A stretch of 64,000 nt of DNA from Trichococcus shcherbakoviae (GCF_963666195.1 NZ_OY762653.1:2530501-2594500); one strand, 5' to 3'; counted from the stretch's first letter, positions 24,424-34,020 are shown. Numbers and translations: made by a program. Notes: generated by a model not told the origin, from the letters alone.

Positions 24424-27226
24424 AATATACGGCTACGGGAAATGGGTGAACCGGACATTTGATGGTGTGCAGGATCTGCAGGTCTTCCACGGAAAAAATG
24501 AAGCCGGCAAAAGCACCTTGTCATCCTTCATCAACAGCATCCTCTTCGGGTTTCCCAGTGCCCGCAAGAAAGATCAGAATCTGTACGTCCCGAAACAAGC
24601 GCAAGCATACGGCGGTCGCTTATTTTTGGAGGACACGCGGTTCGGGGATGTCATCGTTGAGCGGGTGAAGGACCGCAATAAAGGGCAGGCCCTCGTCACG
24701 CTGCCGGATGGTGTGCAGCAGACGACAAAAAATCTCGGGCGTTTCCTGTTGGGGATGGACAGGGAGACTTTTGAGTCGTTATACACATTCAAAATAGACA
24801 GTCTGCTTTCCTTGAAAAAAACCCAAAAAGACGACCTCAACCATTATCTGTTGAGCATCGGCACCAGCGGGAGCGAACGTTTGCTGCAATTAGCCAAAGA
24901 ATACCGGGATGAAGCCGCGAAACGCTTCAAACCGACAGGCAGCGTTCCGCCTTTGAACAAGAAGATACAGGCTGCTGAAAAACTGCAAAGGAAGCTTCAG
25001 CAAGCAAAAGCGAAAAATGCGACCTATGAAACGTCGCTGCTGCATTTATCGGACAGCCAAAAGCAGCAGGCCGAACTATTATCCCGTCAACAGGAACTGG
25101 AGCAGGAACAAACCGCAATCGCAGAAAGCTTGCGGTTGGCGGACAGCTATCAGGAGTGGAAACGGCTGAACAAGGAAATTACGGCTGTCGACTACAGTGA
25201 AGTGCCGGAAGATGCCCGTTACCAGTGGCAGAACCAGCAGGAAAAAATGGCCGCGTCGATCCAAGCGCAAACGCAACTCCAGGAAAGGTTAGCGCAGCTG
25301 CAGAAACAGTTGGGCGAATATGTCCAGGTGGAATGGTACAAGGTGCATCAATCGGAGTTTGCGGCTTTGCTGCACAGTGCAGCCAAAACGCAAGCGGATC
25401 TGAATAAGATGACTTATCTGGAAAATGAGATCAGCAACAACAAGGCTGATTTGGCCAAACAAAAAATGGCCTTGGGGTTGAATCTGGCCCTGCCCGCTCC
25501 GGAGCCGCTTAAGGAAGAAGAACGCGGGCGGTTGCAGCAGCTTGCGCAGGACATCCGACAGATCGAAGAACAGCTGCTTCGCTTGGACCACAATATCGGT
25601 TTTCATGCGGAACAGCTGGAAACCCTCCAGCAAGAAGAGACTCGCCTCCAACACGAGAAGCTTACTGATGAAGCGTATGCCACGCTGCAAAGCGATGTGC
25701 AACAGCCGAATCAAAGAATTGCTGCACCCGTCCCAACGAAAAGAAATCCGCTCGGCATGCTGTTTTTGGCTGCGGCTGTATTTTTAGTCCTGTCTTTTGT
25801 TCTGGCAGACTTCCGGGTAATTGCATGGGCGTTGTCTGCTGTGCTTGCTGTCGGTGGGGCTATCCTGACCAGAAGGAAGCAACAGACACAAACGAAGGAC
25901 GTTGCCTCCCAAGAAGGCTCCTCCGAAAATGCGATGGAGCAATTTCTGAAGCAGGCCGCTGTCAGGGAAAGAATCTCGGCTGTAACAAGAGAGCTCGAAG
26001 AGTTGCAGGATAAGTTTTTGGAACTTTTGAACAGCCGGGAAGAAACGGAAGAGCGCGGAAACATGCTCCAAACCGAATGGACGACTTTCCTGCAGCAGAA
26101 AGGCTATCCGGCCCGAATGACGGCAAGGGAACTCCTGCAATTGGACCCCGGTGCCGTTTTGGCGGAGAAGGCCGCTCTGATAATCAATCAGGAAGCCGAA
26201 ATGAGCGATCTTAATTTTGCCGTGGATAAATGGAACGAGCAAACTGCGTTCATCCGCAGCCGTTTCCACTTTGAACATCTGACAGTCACTGAAATGGTCG
26301 CACGCTTCTCCGAGATACAGAATGCCGTCGTTTTGGAAGAAAATATGGCTGCGAATGTTCAGGATAAAATCAATGAACTGCAGCAAGAGTTGGAACAGAT
26401 CCAACGCGACCTTGCCGAGTCCCATCAACAGAGACAGCGGCTATTGGATCAGGCAAACGCAAAAACGGAAGCGGAATTCTACCAGTTGTTGGCTCTGAAG
26501 GAAAAGCAGGAGCAGAACCTCAAGCGCAAAGAATTGCTGGATGAGCAAGTCAATGGGCGCGAGCAACTTTTGGATCGTTATGGCGATGCCAAGAAAAGCG
26601 CGGATCTTTACGAAAAGAATGAACTGGAAATGCAGCAGTTGAAGACTGAATTGTCGAAACTGCAGCGGACTGAGGTTGAACTGAAGCATCAGCTGGAACA
26701 ATTGGAAGAAGGCGGTACTTACAGTGCCTTGCTGCAGGAGTTCGCTTTGGCAGAAACCGAGCTGAGGGACCTTGCCATCGAGTGGGCCGGTTTGGTTACC
26801 GCCGGAGAATGGATCGAAGGGGCATTGCGGTACGGGAAAGAGGATCGCCTGCCGCTGATGTTGGATGATACCATAACCTTTTTCAGTCGGTTGACGGAAG
26901 GTGCATACACCGGCATCGCGTTCCAAAAGAACGGCATGAAGGTGCAGCGTAAGGACGGAACGACCTTCTTACCGAATGAATTGTCGCAGGGAACGGTGGA
27001 ACAGTTGTACATTGCTCTGCGGCTTGCATTTGTGAGGAACACTGCCGATATCGTCAGCATGCCGATCTTGATCGATGATGGTTTTGTGAACTTCGATGAG
27101 GATAGGAAAAATATCATGTTTACGTTGCTGGAAGAGTTGAGCGAAGACGTGCAGGTGCTCTTTTTCACGTTCGACGACGTTTGCGTACAACGATTTTCAC
27201 AGAAACAAGTATACATGTTAAAATAG
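24404..27226 (+). CDS. yhaN: AAA family ATPase YhaN (SbcC/Rad50-like)
   Basis: About 940 residues. An N-terminal ABC-type half with Walker A GKNEAGKST (30-38) and a C-terminal half with signature LSQGTVEQLYIALRL and Walker B ILIDDGFVNFD (about 895) are joined by long coiled coils. A hydrophobic stretch near 445-485 (GMLFLAAAVFLVLS...) suggests membrane attachment in place of the zinc hook of SbcC. GTG 24404 has AGGAGG six bases upstream; an upstream TTG is less likely. The gene overlaps yhaO by 20 nt and is followed closely by yhaM. The physiological DNA substrate is unknown. Confidence 0.92.
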   Translation: MKIRKIEIYGYGKWVNRTFDGVQDLQVFHGKNEAGKSTLSSFINSILFGFPSARKKDQNLYVPKQAQAYGGRLFLEDTRFGDVIVERVKDRNKGQALVTLPDGVQQTTKNLGRFLLGMDRETFESLYTFKIDSLLSLKKTQKDDLNHYLLSIGTSGSERLLQLAKEYRDEAAKRFKPTGSVPPLNKKIQAAEKLQRKLQQAKAKNATYETSLLHLSDSQKQQAELLSRQQELEQEQTAIAESLRLADSYQEWKRLNKEITAVDYSEVPEDARYQWQNQQEKMAASIQAQTQLQERLAQLQKQLGEYVQVEWYKVHQSEFAALLHSAAKTQADLNKMTYLENEISNNKADLAKQKMALGLNLALPAPEPLKEEERGRLQQLAQDIRQIEEQLLRLDHNIGFHAEQLETLQQEETRLQHEKLTDEAYATLQSDVQQPNQRIAAPVPTKRNPLGMLFLAAAVFLVLSFVLADFRVIAWALSAVLAVGGAILTRRKQQTQTKDVASQEGSSENAMEQFLKQAAVRERISAVTRELEELQDKFLELLNSREETEERGNMLQTEWTTFLQQKGYPARMTARELLQLDPGAVLAEKAALIINQEAEMSDLNFAVDKWNEQTAFIRSRFHFEHLTVTEMVARFSEIQNAVVLEENMAANVQDKINELQQELEQIQRDLAESHQQRQRLLDQANAKTEAEFYQLLALKEKQEQNLKRKELLDEQVNGREQLLDRYGDAKKSADLYEKNELEMQQLKTELSKLQRTEVELKHQLEQLEEGGTYSALLQEFALAETELRDLAIEWAGLVTAGEWIEGALRYGKEDRLPLMLDDTITFFSRLTEGAYTGIAFQKNGMKVQRKDGTTFLPNELSQGTVEQLYIALRLAFVRNTADIVSMPILIDDGFVNFDEDRKNIMFTLLEELSEDVQVLFFTFDDVCVQRFSQKQVYMLK

Positions 27227-27247
27227 GAGTGAAAGGGGCTGGTAGGG

Positions 27248-28216
27248 GTGGCCAAAAAAATATATGAACACGAAATAGATGATAATTTTGAAATTTATGT
27301 GCTGATCAAAAGTGCGGATATCCGTCTGGCAAAAAACGGCAAGAAATTCATCGCTTTTACTTTTCAGGACCGCAGCGGTCAGATTGACGGGAAGTATTGG
27401 GACGCAAAAGAGGAGGATATCCAGCAATTCCAGGCTGGCCAAGTCGTTGCCGTAACCGGCAAACGGGAAATGTATCAGAATAATCCTCAACTGCGCATCA
27501 CAAAACTAAGGCTAGCCCGCGAAGGGGAACCAAACAGACCTGAACTCTATATGGAGCGTGCTCCGTTGAAATCTGAAGAAATGGTGGAGGAAGTCAGCCA
27601 AATCCTTTTTGAGATCACGAGCGCACCAATCAATCGGATTGTCCGTCATATACTCAAAAAATATCAACGGGAATTTTTCGAGTATCCCGCTGCAAAACGT
27701 CACCATCACGCTATCGTTGGCGGACTCGGTTTCCATACGGTATCGATCTTGCGGATGGCAAAAACGGTCATTCAACATTACCCATCAGTCAATAAGTCTT
27801 TGCTGTACGGGGGAGTGATTCTCCACGACATCGGAAAAACGATCGAGTTGAGCGGCAGCATGTCGACCGAGTACACGCTGAAAGGGAATCTGATCGGGCA
27901 TATCGTCCTGATTGATGAAGAAATCACCAAAGCTTGTCTGTCACTGAACATCGATGAGGACAGCGAAGAAGTAATCTTGTTGAAACATATTGTTCTGGCG
28001 CATCACGGTAAACAGGAATTCGGATCACCGGTAACGCCGCATCTTTTGGAAGCCGAAATCATCCATCACCTTGATAATTTGGATGCTTCCATCAATATGA
28101 TCGACACGGCCTTATTGCGCACGACACCGGGAACGTTCAGCGAGCGGATTTTCGGGCTGGAGAACCGCAGTTTCTATAAGCCGGTTTTTACGCAAGCTAC
28201 TGAAGAAGGGCAATAA
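27248..28216 (+). CDS. yhaM: 3'-5' exoribonuclease YhaM
   Basis: A 322-residue metal-dependent exoribonuclease that trims single-stranded 3' ends of RNA. The N-terminal OB-fold (about 10-95) is followed by an HD domain (about 145-290) with H193-D194 in ILHDIGK and further ligands in HHHAI and AHHGK. GTG start, nine bases after AAGGGG. Third gene of the yhaO-yhaN-yhaM operon, followed by a strong bidirectional terminator. Confidence 0.95.
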   Translation: MAKKIYEHEIDDNFEIYVLIKSADIRLAKNGKKFIAFTFQDRSGQIDGKYWDAKEEDIQQFQAGQVVAVTGKREMYQNNPQLRITKLRLAREGEPNRPELYMERAPLKSEEMVEEVSQILFEITSAPINRIVRHILKKYQREFFEYPAAKRHHHAIVGGLGFHTVSILRMAKTVIQHYPSVNKSLLYGGVILHDIGKTIELSGSMSTEYTLKGNLIGHIVLIDEEITKACLSLNIDEDSEEVILLKHIVLAHHGKQEFGSPVTPHLLEAEIIHHLDNLDASINMIDTALLRTTPGTFSERIFGLENRSFYKPVFTQATEEGQ

Positions 28217-28220
28217 CAAA

Positions 28221-28268
28221 AAAACACGCAAGTTACCAGCATCAAAAGGCTGGTAACTTGCGTGTTTT
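28221..28268. terminator. Bidirectional terminator between yhaM and prsA
   Basis: A perfect 20-bp inverted repeat (28221-28240 with 28249-28268) beginning AAAACACGCAAG and ending in TTTT. Confidence 0.95.
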
Positions 28269-28280
28269 ACATTAAAGTTA

Positions 28281-29279
28281 TTAGTTTGCAGATTCGGATG
28301 TAGCTGATTCCGCTTCTTCAGTTGCAGAAGTTGCTTCTGAACTAGCTTCTGAACTAGCTTCTTCTGAAGTTGTTGCTTCGGATGTTGCGTCTGATGAGGT
28401 TGTTTCTTCAGCAGGCAAGAATTGATCGATCGCTGCTGCCAAGTCTTCGTCCTTGATTTCAACATTCGCTGCTTGGACGATTTTGGACATGACGGATGTC
28501 AGGTAATCATTGTCGGCAAGTTTTTCGTCCATCATCACTGTTTCGATGTTTTCGCGCTCTTCTTCCAATGTTCCTTTTTCAGTCTTCTCGATCATCTTGA
28601 TGATGTGGTAGCCGTATTCGGTAGCGACTGGTGTTTGTGTCACTTCACCGACTTCAAGCGCATAAGCGGCTTCTTCGAATGCTGCGACCATCTCGCCTGC
28701 TCCGAACAATCCTGTTTCTCCGCCGTTTTCAGCAGTGGCTGTGTCGGTGGAGTTGGCCTTAGCTAATTCCGCGAAATCCGCGCCTGCATTGATTTGGTTG
28801 ATCAAATCTACAGCAGTTGCCTCATCCGCAACCAAGATATGCTGTACGTTGATTTGTGGTTGGTAAGCTTCGTAATAGGCTTCCACTTCTTCATCCGTGA
28901 AAGTCGTTTCAGCTCTTACGGCTGCTTCGATCAGTTTGTTCAGATACAATACATCTTGGTATTCATCTTTATTTGCAAAGCCTGATTGTGACAAGATGTA
29001 GTTGAAAGTTTCTTCTCCGCCGTATTGTTCGATGGTAGTCAACAGTTCAGCTTCTGTTTCAGCTTCTAATTCATTGTCTCCGATTTTATCGTTCAATACG
29101 TCGATCAGAATCAAACGTTGCAAGACAGTTTCGCCGATTGAGGCTTTCATTGCGTCGTATAATTCATCTTTTGTGATATCGCCTGCTGGAGTCGTTGCGA
29201 CAGTTTCGCCAGTCGCGCAGCCTGCTAATGTGATGGCCGTCAAGAAAGCAACGGACGTCAATGCTAATTTTTTTTTCAT
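28281..29279 (-). CDS. prsA: Foldase lipoprotein PrsA
   Basis: A 332-residue extracellular peptidyl-prolyl isomerase that assists folding of secreted proteins, including PBPs. The signal peptide ends in the lipobox LAGC (Cys21). The parvulin domain lies at about 143-235 (VQHILVADEATA...GYHIIKMIEK). The C-terminal 50 residues are a low-complexity Ser/Glu/Ala/Thr tail, likely a flexible linker at the cell surface. GGAAGTG precedes the ATG. In B. subtilis prsA is also next to yhaM. Confidence 0.95.
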   Translation of the reverse strand: MKKKLALTSVAFLTAITLAGCATGETVATTPAGDITKDELYDAMKASIGETVLQRLILIDVLNDKIGDNELEAETEAELLTTIEQYGGEETFNYILSQSGFANKDEYQDVLYLNKLIEAAVRAETTFTDEEVEAYYEAYQPQINVQHILVADEATAVDLINQINAGADFAELAKANSTDTATAENGGETGLFGAGEMVAAFEEAAYALEVGEVTQTPVATEYGYHIIKMIEKTEKGTLEEERENIETVMMDEKLADNDYLTSVMSKIVQAANVEIKDEDLAAAIDQFLPAEETTSSDATSEATTSEEASSEASSEATSATEEAESATSESAN

Positions 29280-29451
29280 GAATGTGGCACTTCCAATCTA
29301 TTTCTATTTATCTATCCCAAGAATAACTAATTATAAATATATCATAAACGCCGTGATTATGGAAAATATTCCTTAAAAACGCTAGCAAACTTCTCAGAAA
29401 ATTCATATCTGAAGCCTGGTTCGGAAGCAGACAAAAAACGCAACATACAAC

Positions 29452-29496
29452 AAAAAAAGGGGCCTCTGCCGCTTAAGGTGGCAAAGTGCTCCTCTT
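29452..29496 (-). terminator. Probable terminator of the aldo/keto reductase gene
   Basis: On the minus strand an imperfect hairpin (TGCC...GGCA core, extended by GAGG/CCCC-type pairs) ends in a T run (complement of the A run 29452-29458). Confidence 0.55.
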
Positions 29497-29510
29497 CTGG
29501 ATTATTTTCC

Positions 29511-30368
29511 TCAATTCGGGCGGATTGAGGTTCTGGTCAGGAATTCCTGATCGTCGGGATTCCCGGAGTACCTTTCGCCGGTATTGAGGGTCGCGACCTT
29601 GTCCATATCCTCTTTTGATAAGCTGAAATCGAAGATGTCGCGGTTTTCTCGGATACGGCTCGGCGTGACCGATTTCGGTATGACGACGATGCCGCGTTCG
29701 ATATGCCAGCGTAAAACGATTTGGGCAGGTGTCTTGCCATACTGCTCCGCAAGCTCAAGGAGCACAGCTTGCGTCAATAGGTCATTTTTGCCTTGCCCAA
29801 GCGGACCCCAAGCTTCATGGATGATTGCGTGCTGCGCCATGAAAGCCCGCAGTTCATCCTGTGGAAAGGCAGGGTGCGTTTCAATCTGATTGATCATTGG
29901 GATGATTTCCGTGTGCGACATCAGATCCTCGAGATGATGAATCTGAAAATTGGAGACACCGATGGCTTTGATTTTGCCTGCATTGTACAATTCTTCCATC
30001 GCTTTCCAAGTCTCGATGTAGTTTGCGGAAGCCCAGTGGATCAGATAAAGATCAAGATAATCCGTGCCCAAACGGTCCAGACTGGCCTGGAAAGCCGCTT
30101 TGGTTTCCTCGTAGCCGTGGTCATAATTCCAAACTTTTGAGGTCAAGAAGATTTCTTCCCTTGGGATGCTGCTTTCTTTCAAAGCTTGTCCCACAATAGC
30201 TTCGTTCTCGTAAATCATCGCGGTGTCGAAATGGCGGTAGCCAGCCTCCAAAGCAACGCGGATCGCTTCACTCAGTTCCTTTTCGTCTTTCATCTTGAAG
30301 ACGCCCAAGCCCAGTTGCGGGATGGTTACGCCGTTGCTGAAGGTGATATTCTTGATTTCTTTTTCCAA
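29511..30368 (-). CDS. Aldo/keto reductase, AKR5-like
   Basis: A 285-residue NADPH-dependent (beta/alpha)8-barrel oxidoreductase. The catalytic tetrad is Asp48, Tyr53, Lys78 and His111 (in FDTAMIYEN, TSKVWN and LIHW). Substrates in this group include 2,5-diketo-gluconate, methylglyoxal and other small carbonyls; here unknown. I take TTG 30368 as start since GGGAG is eight bases upstream; the ATG at 30383 has no Shine-Dalgarno and its own next codons form that motif. It is divergent from a MarR gene that probably regulates it. Confidence 0.9.
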   Translation of the reverse strand: MEKEIKNITFSNGVTIPQLGLGVFKMKDEKELSEAIRVALEAGYRHFDTAMIYENEAIVGQALKESSIPREEIFLTSKVWNYDHGYEETKAAFQASLDRLGTDYLDLYLIHWASANYIETWKAMEELYNAGKIKAIGVSNFQIHHLEDLMSHTEIIPMINQIETHPAFPQDELRAFMAQHAIIHEAWGPLGQGKNDLLTQAVLLELAEQYGKTPAQIVLRWHIERGIVVIPKSVTPSRIRENRDIFDFSLSKEDMDKVATLNTGERYSGNPDDQEFLTRTSIRPN

Positions 30369-30529
30369 ATCGAACACTCCCATCTGAAATATATATGCGT
30401 GTGCATGGTTTCAGGTTAACATAGCCGAATTCAGCAAGCAAATCATCTGCGTCCAGTCGTGGCAGATTGCTCATAATGCCAATATTTGGTATCATAAGCT
30501 GATAAAAAGAAAGGAATGGGGGGAACTTT

Positions 30530-30958
30530 GTGAAATGTGAAATGAGTTCTGCGTTTTGCCAATGGCTGGAAATCAATAATTTTCATCTGAAAGTCGAGAG
30601 CACGCTGGAAAAAAGTTTGCAGACGAACCATAACCTTTCTCTGAAAGAGTTCTATGTCCTTTATTTCCTGTCACAGGAAGCGGAGAAAAAGCTGAAACTC
30701 CAGGATCTGGAGGAAAAGGTCGGCTTAAGCCAAAGTGCTGTATCGAGATTGGTCAGCAAGTTTGAGGCGAAGGGCTGCGGAGCGTTGGAGCGGAATGTCT
30801 GCGAGCAGGATCGGCGGATCATCTATACGACCTTGACGAAAACTGGTGCGGCGAAACTGGATGCAGCGGCTGCGACAGTGGAACAGGTGCTCACGGAATC
30901 TTTCGCGGCGATGCCGATACAGGCGCTTTTCAAACTATCCGATAATCAGACTAAATAG
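30530..30958 (+). CDS. MarR family transcriptional regulator
   Basis: A 142-residue winged-helix regulator. The recognition helix lies in GLSQSAVSRLVSKFEAKG (about 65-82) and the wing in ERNVCEQDRRIIYTTLT. Three cysteines in the DNA-binding region (CGALERNVC and Cys3) leave room for thiol-based sensing, which is inference. GTG start six bases after GGGGGG. The 160-bp divergent gap to the aldo/keto reductase gene is the likely operator region; no clear palindrome was found by eye. Confidence 0.88.
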   Translation: MKCEMSSAFCQWLEINNFHLKVESTLEKSLQTNHNLSLKEFYVLYFLSQEAEKKLKLQDLEEKVGLSQSAVSRLVSKFEAKGCGALERNVCEQDRRIIYTTLTKTGAAKLDAAAATVEQVLTESFAAMPIQALFKLSDNQTK

Positions 30959-31000
30959 GGGTTCTTGACTGGACTCCTTATGACAGAAACACAGAAAAAT

Positions 31001-31053
31001 ACGACGCTCTAAATGACCGGTGATCCGGTTTGCATTTGGAACGTCGTTTTTTT
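31001..31053. terminator. Bidirectional terminator between marR and ytxH-like genes
   Basis: ACGACGCTCTAAATG pairs imperfectly with CATTTGGAACGTCGT (around an inner ACCGG/CCGGT hairpin), followed by seven T. Confidence 0.88.
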
Positions 31054-31061
31054 AATTTCGA

Positions 31062-31442
31062 TTATTGATTGGGTGCATCTGTCGCTGCAGGCATTTGCGA
31101 TTCCATGCTCGCAGCGACTTTTTCCATATCTTCAGTCAATACTGCAATCTTATCGTTTATGCGGTTGATTCTGGGTTGAGCCTGTTGCGTAAAGCTCTCA
31201 ATCGATTTTGCGACTTCCTCCGAAACTGAGTTGACGGAAGCCAACCCTTCGTTGGTCAATGATTGAATCGCATTGCGCAAACCTTGGACGCTTACGTTGA
31301 GGTCTTCGACCGCAAGTGTGTTGTCCTCAAGGTAAGCTTTCGCTTTCTCGCGATTTTCTTTTCCGCTGCGGGGGGTGTTCAGCAAGCCAAGCAGACCGCC
31401 GACTACCGTACCGAATACTATTCCTTCCATAAATGAGCGCAT
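31062..31442 (-). CDS. YtxH-like protein (YhaH position)
   Basis: A 126-residue protein with one N-terminal glycine-rich membrane segment (MEGIVFGTVVGGLLGLLNTP) followed by PRSGKENREK, the hallmark of the YtxH family, and a helical cytoplasmic tail. Position next to hit and ecsA matches B. subtilis yhaH. GGAGG lies seven bases before the ATG. The start follows the hit stop codon by two bases, so the two genes are co-translated. Function unknown. Confidence 0.85.
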   Translation of the reverse strand: MRSFMEGIVFGTVVGGLLGLLNTPRSGKENREKAKAYLEDNTLAVEDLNVSVQGLRNAIQSLTNEGLASVNSVSEEVAKSIESFTQQAQPRINRINDKIAVLTEDMEKVAASMESQMPAATDAPNQ

Positions 31443-31444
31443 AT

Positions 31445-31879
31445 CTATTCCTCCAGACTATCTTTGATGGATGCAACTACTTTTGCCAATTCTGCCTGCG
31501 AATATTTTCCTTCGTGCGTCTTCCATTTCAAACCAAAACCATCTGAATCCGAATCTTCGTAACGCGGCAAGAAGTGGATATGCGAATGGAAAACAGACTG
31601 GTAGGCTATCGATCGGTTGTTGTTCAGAATGTTCAATCCCAAAATGTCATCGCTGGATCGTTCGATTGCGCGCGCGATTTTAGGGATGCGCGAAAAGACT
31701 TCCTTCGCCAATTCTTCATCATATTCAAAAATATCAGCGACATGCTTCTTGGGTACCAACAGCGTATGCCCTTTTGTCACTTGTGATAAATCCAGGAACG
31801 CAATGACGACATCATCTTCATAGACAATGCTGCTCGGGATTTCGTGGTTCGCGATTTTGCAAAAAATACAATCTGTCAT
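31445..31879 (-). CDS. hit: HIT family nucleotide-binding protein
   Basis: A 144-residue histidine-triad hydrolase, acting on nucleoside phosphoramidates or adenylates. The triad HSHIHF (about 98-103) is intact, and an N-terminal CIFC suggests zinc binding with a downstream histidine. Divergent from ecsA and upstream of the YtxH-like gene, the same arrangement as in B. subtilis and many Lactobacillales. Confidence 0.95.
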   Translation of the reverse strand: MTDCIFCKIANHEIPSSIVYEDDVVIAFLDLSQVTKGHTLLVPKKHVADIFEYDEELAKEVFSRIPKIARAIERSSDDILGLNILNNNRSIAYQSVFHSHIHFLPRYEDSDSDGFGLKWKTHEGKYSQAELAKVVASIKDSLEE

Positions 31880-31991
31880 ATGCTTGACCTCTTTCTGTTC
31901 ATAATCTAGTTTATTCTATGCTCTAACTTTATCATATTTGGTTTTTTTTTGATATCCTGGGGTCGAATTGACGCTTCGCTCAGCAACATAT

Positions 31992-32019
31992 TTGGGATGG
32001 GGCAAGGCTGTGCTATAAT
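31992..32019 (+). promoter_or_regulatory. Promoter of ecsAB
   Basis: Extended -10 box TGcTATAAT (32011-32019) with a weak -35 near 31992. Transcription should start near 32026, leaving a short leader. Confidence 0.6.
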
Positions 32020-32053
32020 ATAAGGCACAAACACATGCGAAAGGGACGGTTAA

Positions 32054-32791
32054 ATGTCACTATTATTGGAGAATGTCACGGGCGGCTATACGCAATTGCC
32101 TGTCATAAAAAATATAAATTTTGAGGTCAAAGCCGGGGAATTGACTGGATTGATTGGATTGAACGGAGCAGGCAAGAGCACGACCATCAAACACATCATT
32201 GGTTTGATGATGCCTTTCAGCGGTAAAATCGCGATCGATGGCCGGACGCTGCGCGAGGACACGGAACGTTATCGCCAGTCCTTCGCTTTTATTCCCGAGA
32301 CTCCGGTGCTCTATGAAGAACTCACTTTAAGGGAACATTTGGAAATAACGGCGATGGCCTACGGAATCACGGAAGCGGTGGCCATGGAAAAGGCGATGCG
32401 CTACATCCACGATTTCCGTCTGGAGGACAAGCTGGACTGGTTTCCGGCTTATTTTTCCAAAGGCATGAAACAAAAAGTGATGATTGTCTGCGCATTCATG
32501 TTGGATGTGCCGGTATATGTCATCGATGAACCATTCCTGGGGCTGGATCCGCTTGGCATCCACTCGTTCCTGGAGATGGTCAGGGAGAAAAAAGCGCAGG
32601 GTGCAGCCATTTTGATGTCCACACATGTGCTGGCTTCTGCCGAAAAAGAATGCGATAATTTCGTCCTGCTTCACCATGGCGAGGTCAAAGTGACAGGCAC
32701 GATGGCTGACCTGCAGCGGGAGATGGGCATGCCGGGAGCAAGTCTCGATGAGCTTTACATCAGCTTGACGAAAGAAGTGGATCGATCATGA
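32054..32791 (+). CDS. ecsA: ABC transporter ATP-binding protein EcsA
   Basis: A 245-residue ABC ATPase: Walker A GLNGAGKST (35-43), signature FSKGMKQK (about 137), Walker B VYVIDEPFLGLD (about 156). With EcsB it forms the Ecs transporter, needed in Bacillus for normal protein secretion and regulated intramembrane proteolysis; in enterococci the complex exports peptide fragments of pheromone lipoproteins. AAAGGGA precedes the ATG. It overlaps ecsB by four bases (ATGA). Confidence 0.95.
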   Translation: MSLLLENVTGGYTQLPVIKNINFEVKAGELTGLIGLNGAGKSTTIKHIIGLMMPFSGKIAIDGRTLREDTERYRQSFAFIPETPVLYEELTLREHLEITAMAYGITEAVAMEKAMRYIHDFRLEDKLDWFPAYFSKGMKQKVMIVCAFMLDVPVYVIDEPFLGLDPLGIHSFLEMVREKKAQGAAILMSTHVLASAEKECDNFVLLHHGEVKVTGTMADLQREMGMPGASLDELYISLTKEVDRS

Positions 32792-34020
32792 ACCTGGAAA
32801 CTATCTGGAAAAGAAGGCAGCAACTGCAACTGAAAAAATTCAGCCGCTACAGCAAATATATCTTCAATGATCATTTCGTCCTCGTGCTCCTCTTTCTGCT
32901 GGGAGCTTTGGCTTACCAATATTCCGAATTCGTGAAAACCGTGACGCCGGACTTCCTTTGGGGAAAGCTGCTGATCGTGTTTCTTTTTTCCGGCAGCATC
33001 TTTATCGGTAAGCTGGCGACCTTTTTGGAGCCGGCCGACCAAGTGTTCCTTTTGGCTAAGGAAAAGGAATGGGGGAGCTATTTCAGCAAAGCGAAAAAAT
33101 ACAGCCTGATCCTTCCGGCGATTCTGTTGTTATTTTTGGCAGCCGCAGCGATGCCGATGCTTTTTGCCGGGAGAACGATCGGGGCAAGTGATTTGCTGCC
33201 GATTTATGCAACCTTGCTGCTGTTGAAAGTTATCCATTTGGATCTGCTGGAACTGGGCTTGAAGATAGGCGATCGGAAAGTTCGCCAGAAAAATGATCTT
33301 TACTTGGCTTGCGCGGCGATTTTATCTTTCAGCGTCGCGATATTTTTTCATCCATGGGTTGCGCCGGTACTTGTAATTCTGTATACTATGTTTCTGCGTA
33401 AAAAAGTACAAGTAGCGTATGAGGCGCGCTATCCGCTCTATCAATGGGAGCAGATGATTGCCTCGGAAGAACAACGAAAAGCTCGCTTAAACCGGGTCAT
33501 CAATCTGTTCACGGATGTTCCGCAAGTGAAGAGCAAAGCAAAAAGAAGAAAATATTTCGACGGCTTGCTTCGCCGTGTTGAAGGCAAAAGCAATTCCTAC
33601 CAGTATTTATATGCACGGGCATTTTTGCGCGGGACGGATTACAGCGGCTTGTTTTTCCGGCTGTTGGCCATCGGGATGCTGTTGCTGCTTTTCACGCCGT
33701 CAGCCGGATTTTCTTTAGGGCTCAGTCTATTGTTCCTTTATTTGACAGGCTTCCAGCTGATGCCGCTGTATTTCCATTTCAATGAAAATATGCTGTACCG
33801 GCTTTATCCGACGCAGCGCGAAGATAAATTTGCTGGCTTCAAGCGTTTGCTCGGCTACCTTTTGGGAGTGGAAGGATTCCTTTTTGCGGGAATCATCTTC
33901 ATCAATAACAGTTGGCAGACTGGCTTGGCTGCTGTCGCCTTAAACGCCGGGTTCATCTGGCTGTTCATCCAGTTCTATATAGGTGGGCGTACGGAAAAAA
34001 GGGAAGCGGCAAATTACTGA
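32788..34020 (+). CDS. ecsB: ABC transporter permease EcsB
   Basis: A 410-residue membrane protein with about eight predicted helices (around 30-48, 62-80, 108-128, 138-150, 172-200, 285-325, 350-375, 380-395), the partner of EcsA. The start overlaps the ecsA stop, indicating translational coupling. EcsC, the third gene in Bacillus, is absent here; the next gene is across a repeat-containing gap. Confidence 0.93.
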   Translation: MNLETIWKRRQQLQLKKFSRYSKYIFNDHFVLVLLFLLGALAYQYSEFVKTVTPDFLWGKLLIVFLFSGSIFIGKLATFLEPADQVFLLAKEKEWGSYFSKAKKYSLILPAILLLFLAAAAMPMLFAGRTIGASDLLPIYATLLLLKVIHLDLLELGLKIGDRKVRQKNDLYLACAAILSFSVAIFFHPWVAPVLVILYTMFLRKKVQVAYEARYPLYQWEQMIASEEQRKARLNRVINLFTDVPQVKSKAKRRKYFDGLLRRVEGKSNSYQYLYARAFLRGTDYSGLFFRLLAIGMLLLLFTPSAGFSLGLSLLFLYLTGFQLMPLYFHFNENMLYRLYPTQREDKFAGFKRLLGYLLGVEGFLFAGIIFINNSWQTGLAAVALNAGFIWLFIQFYIGGRTEKREAANY

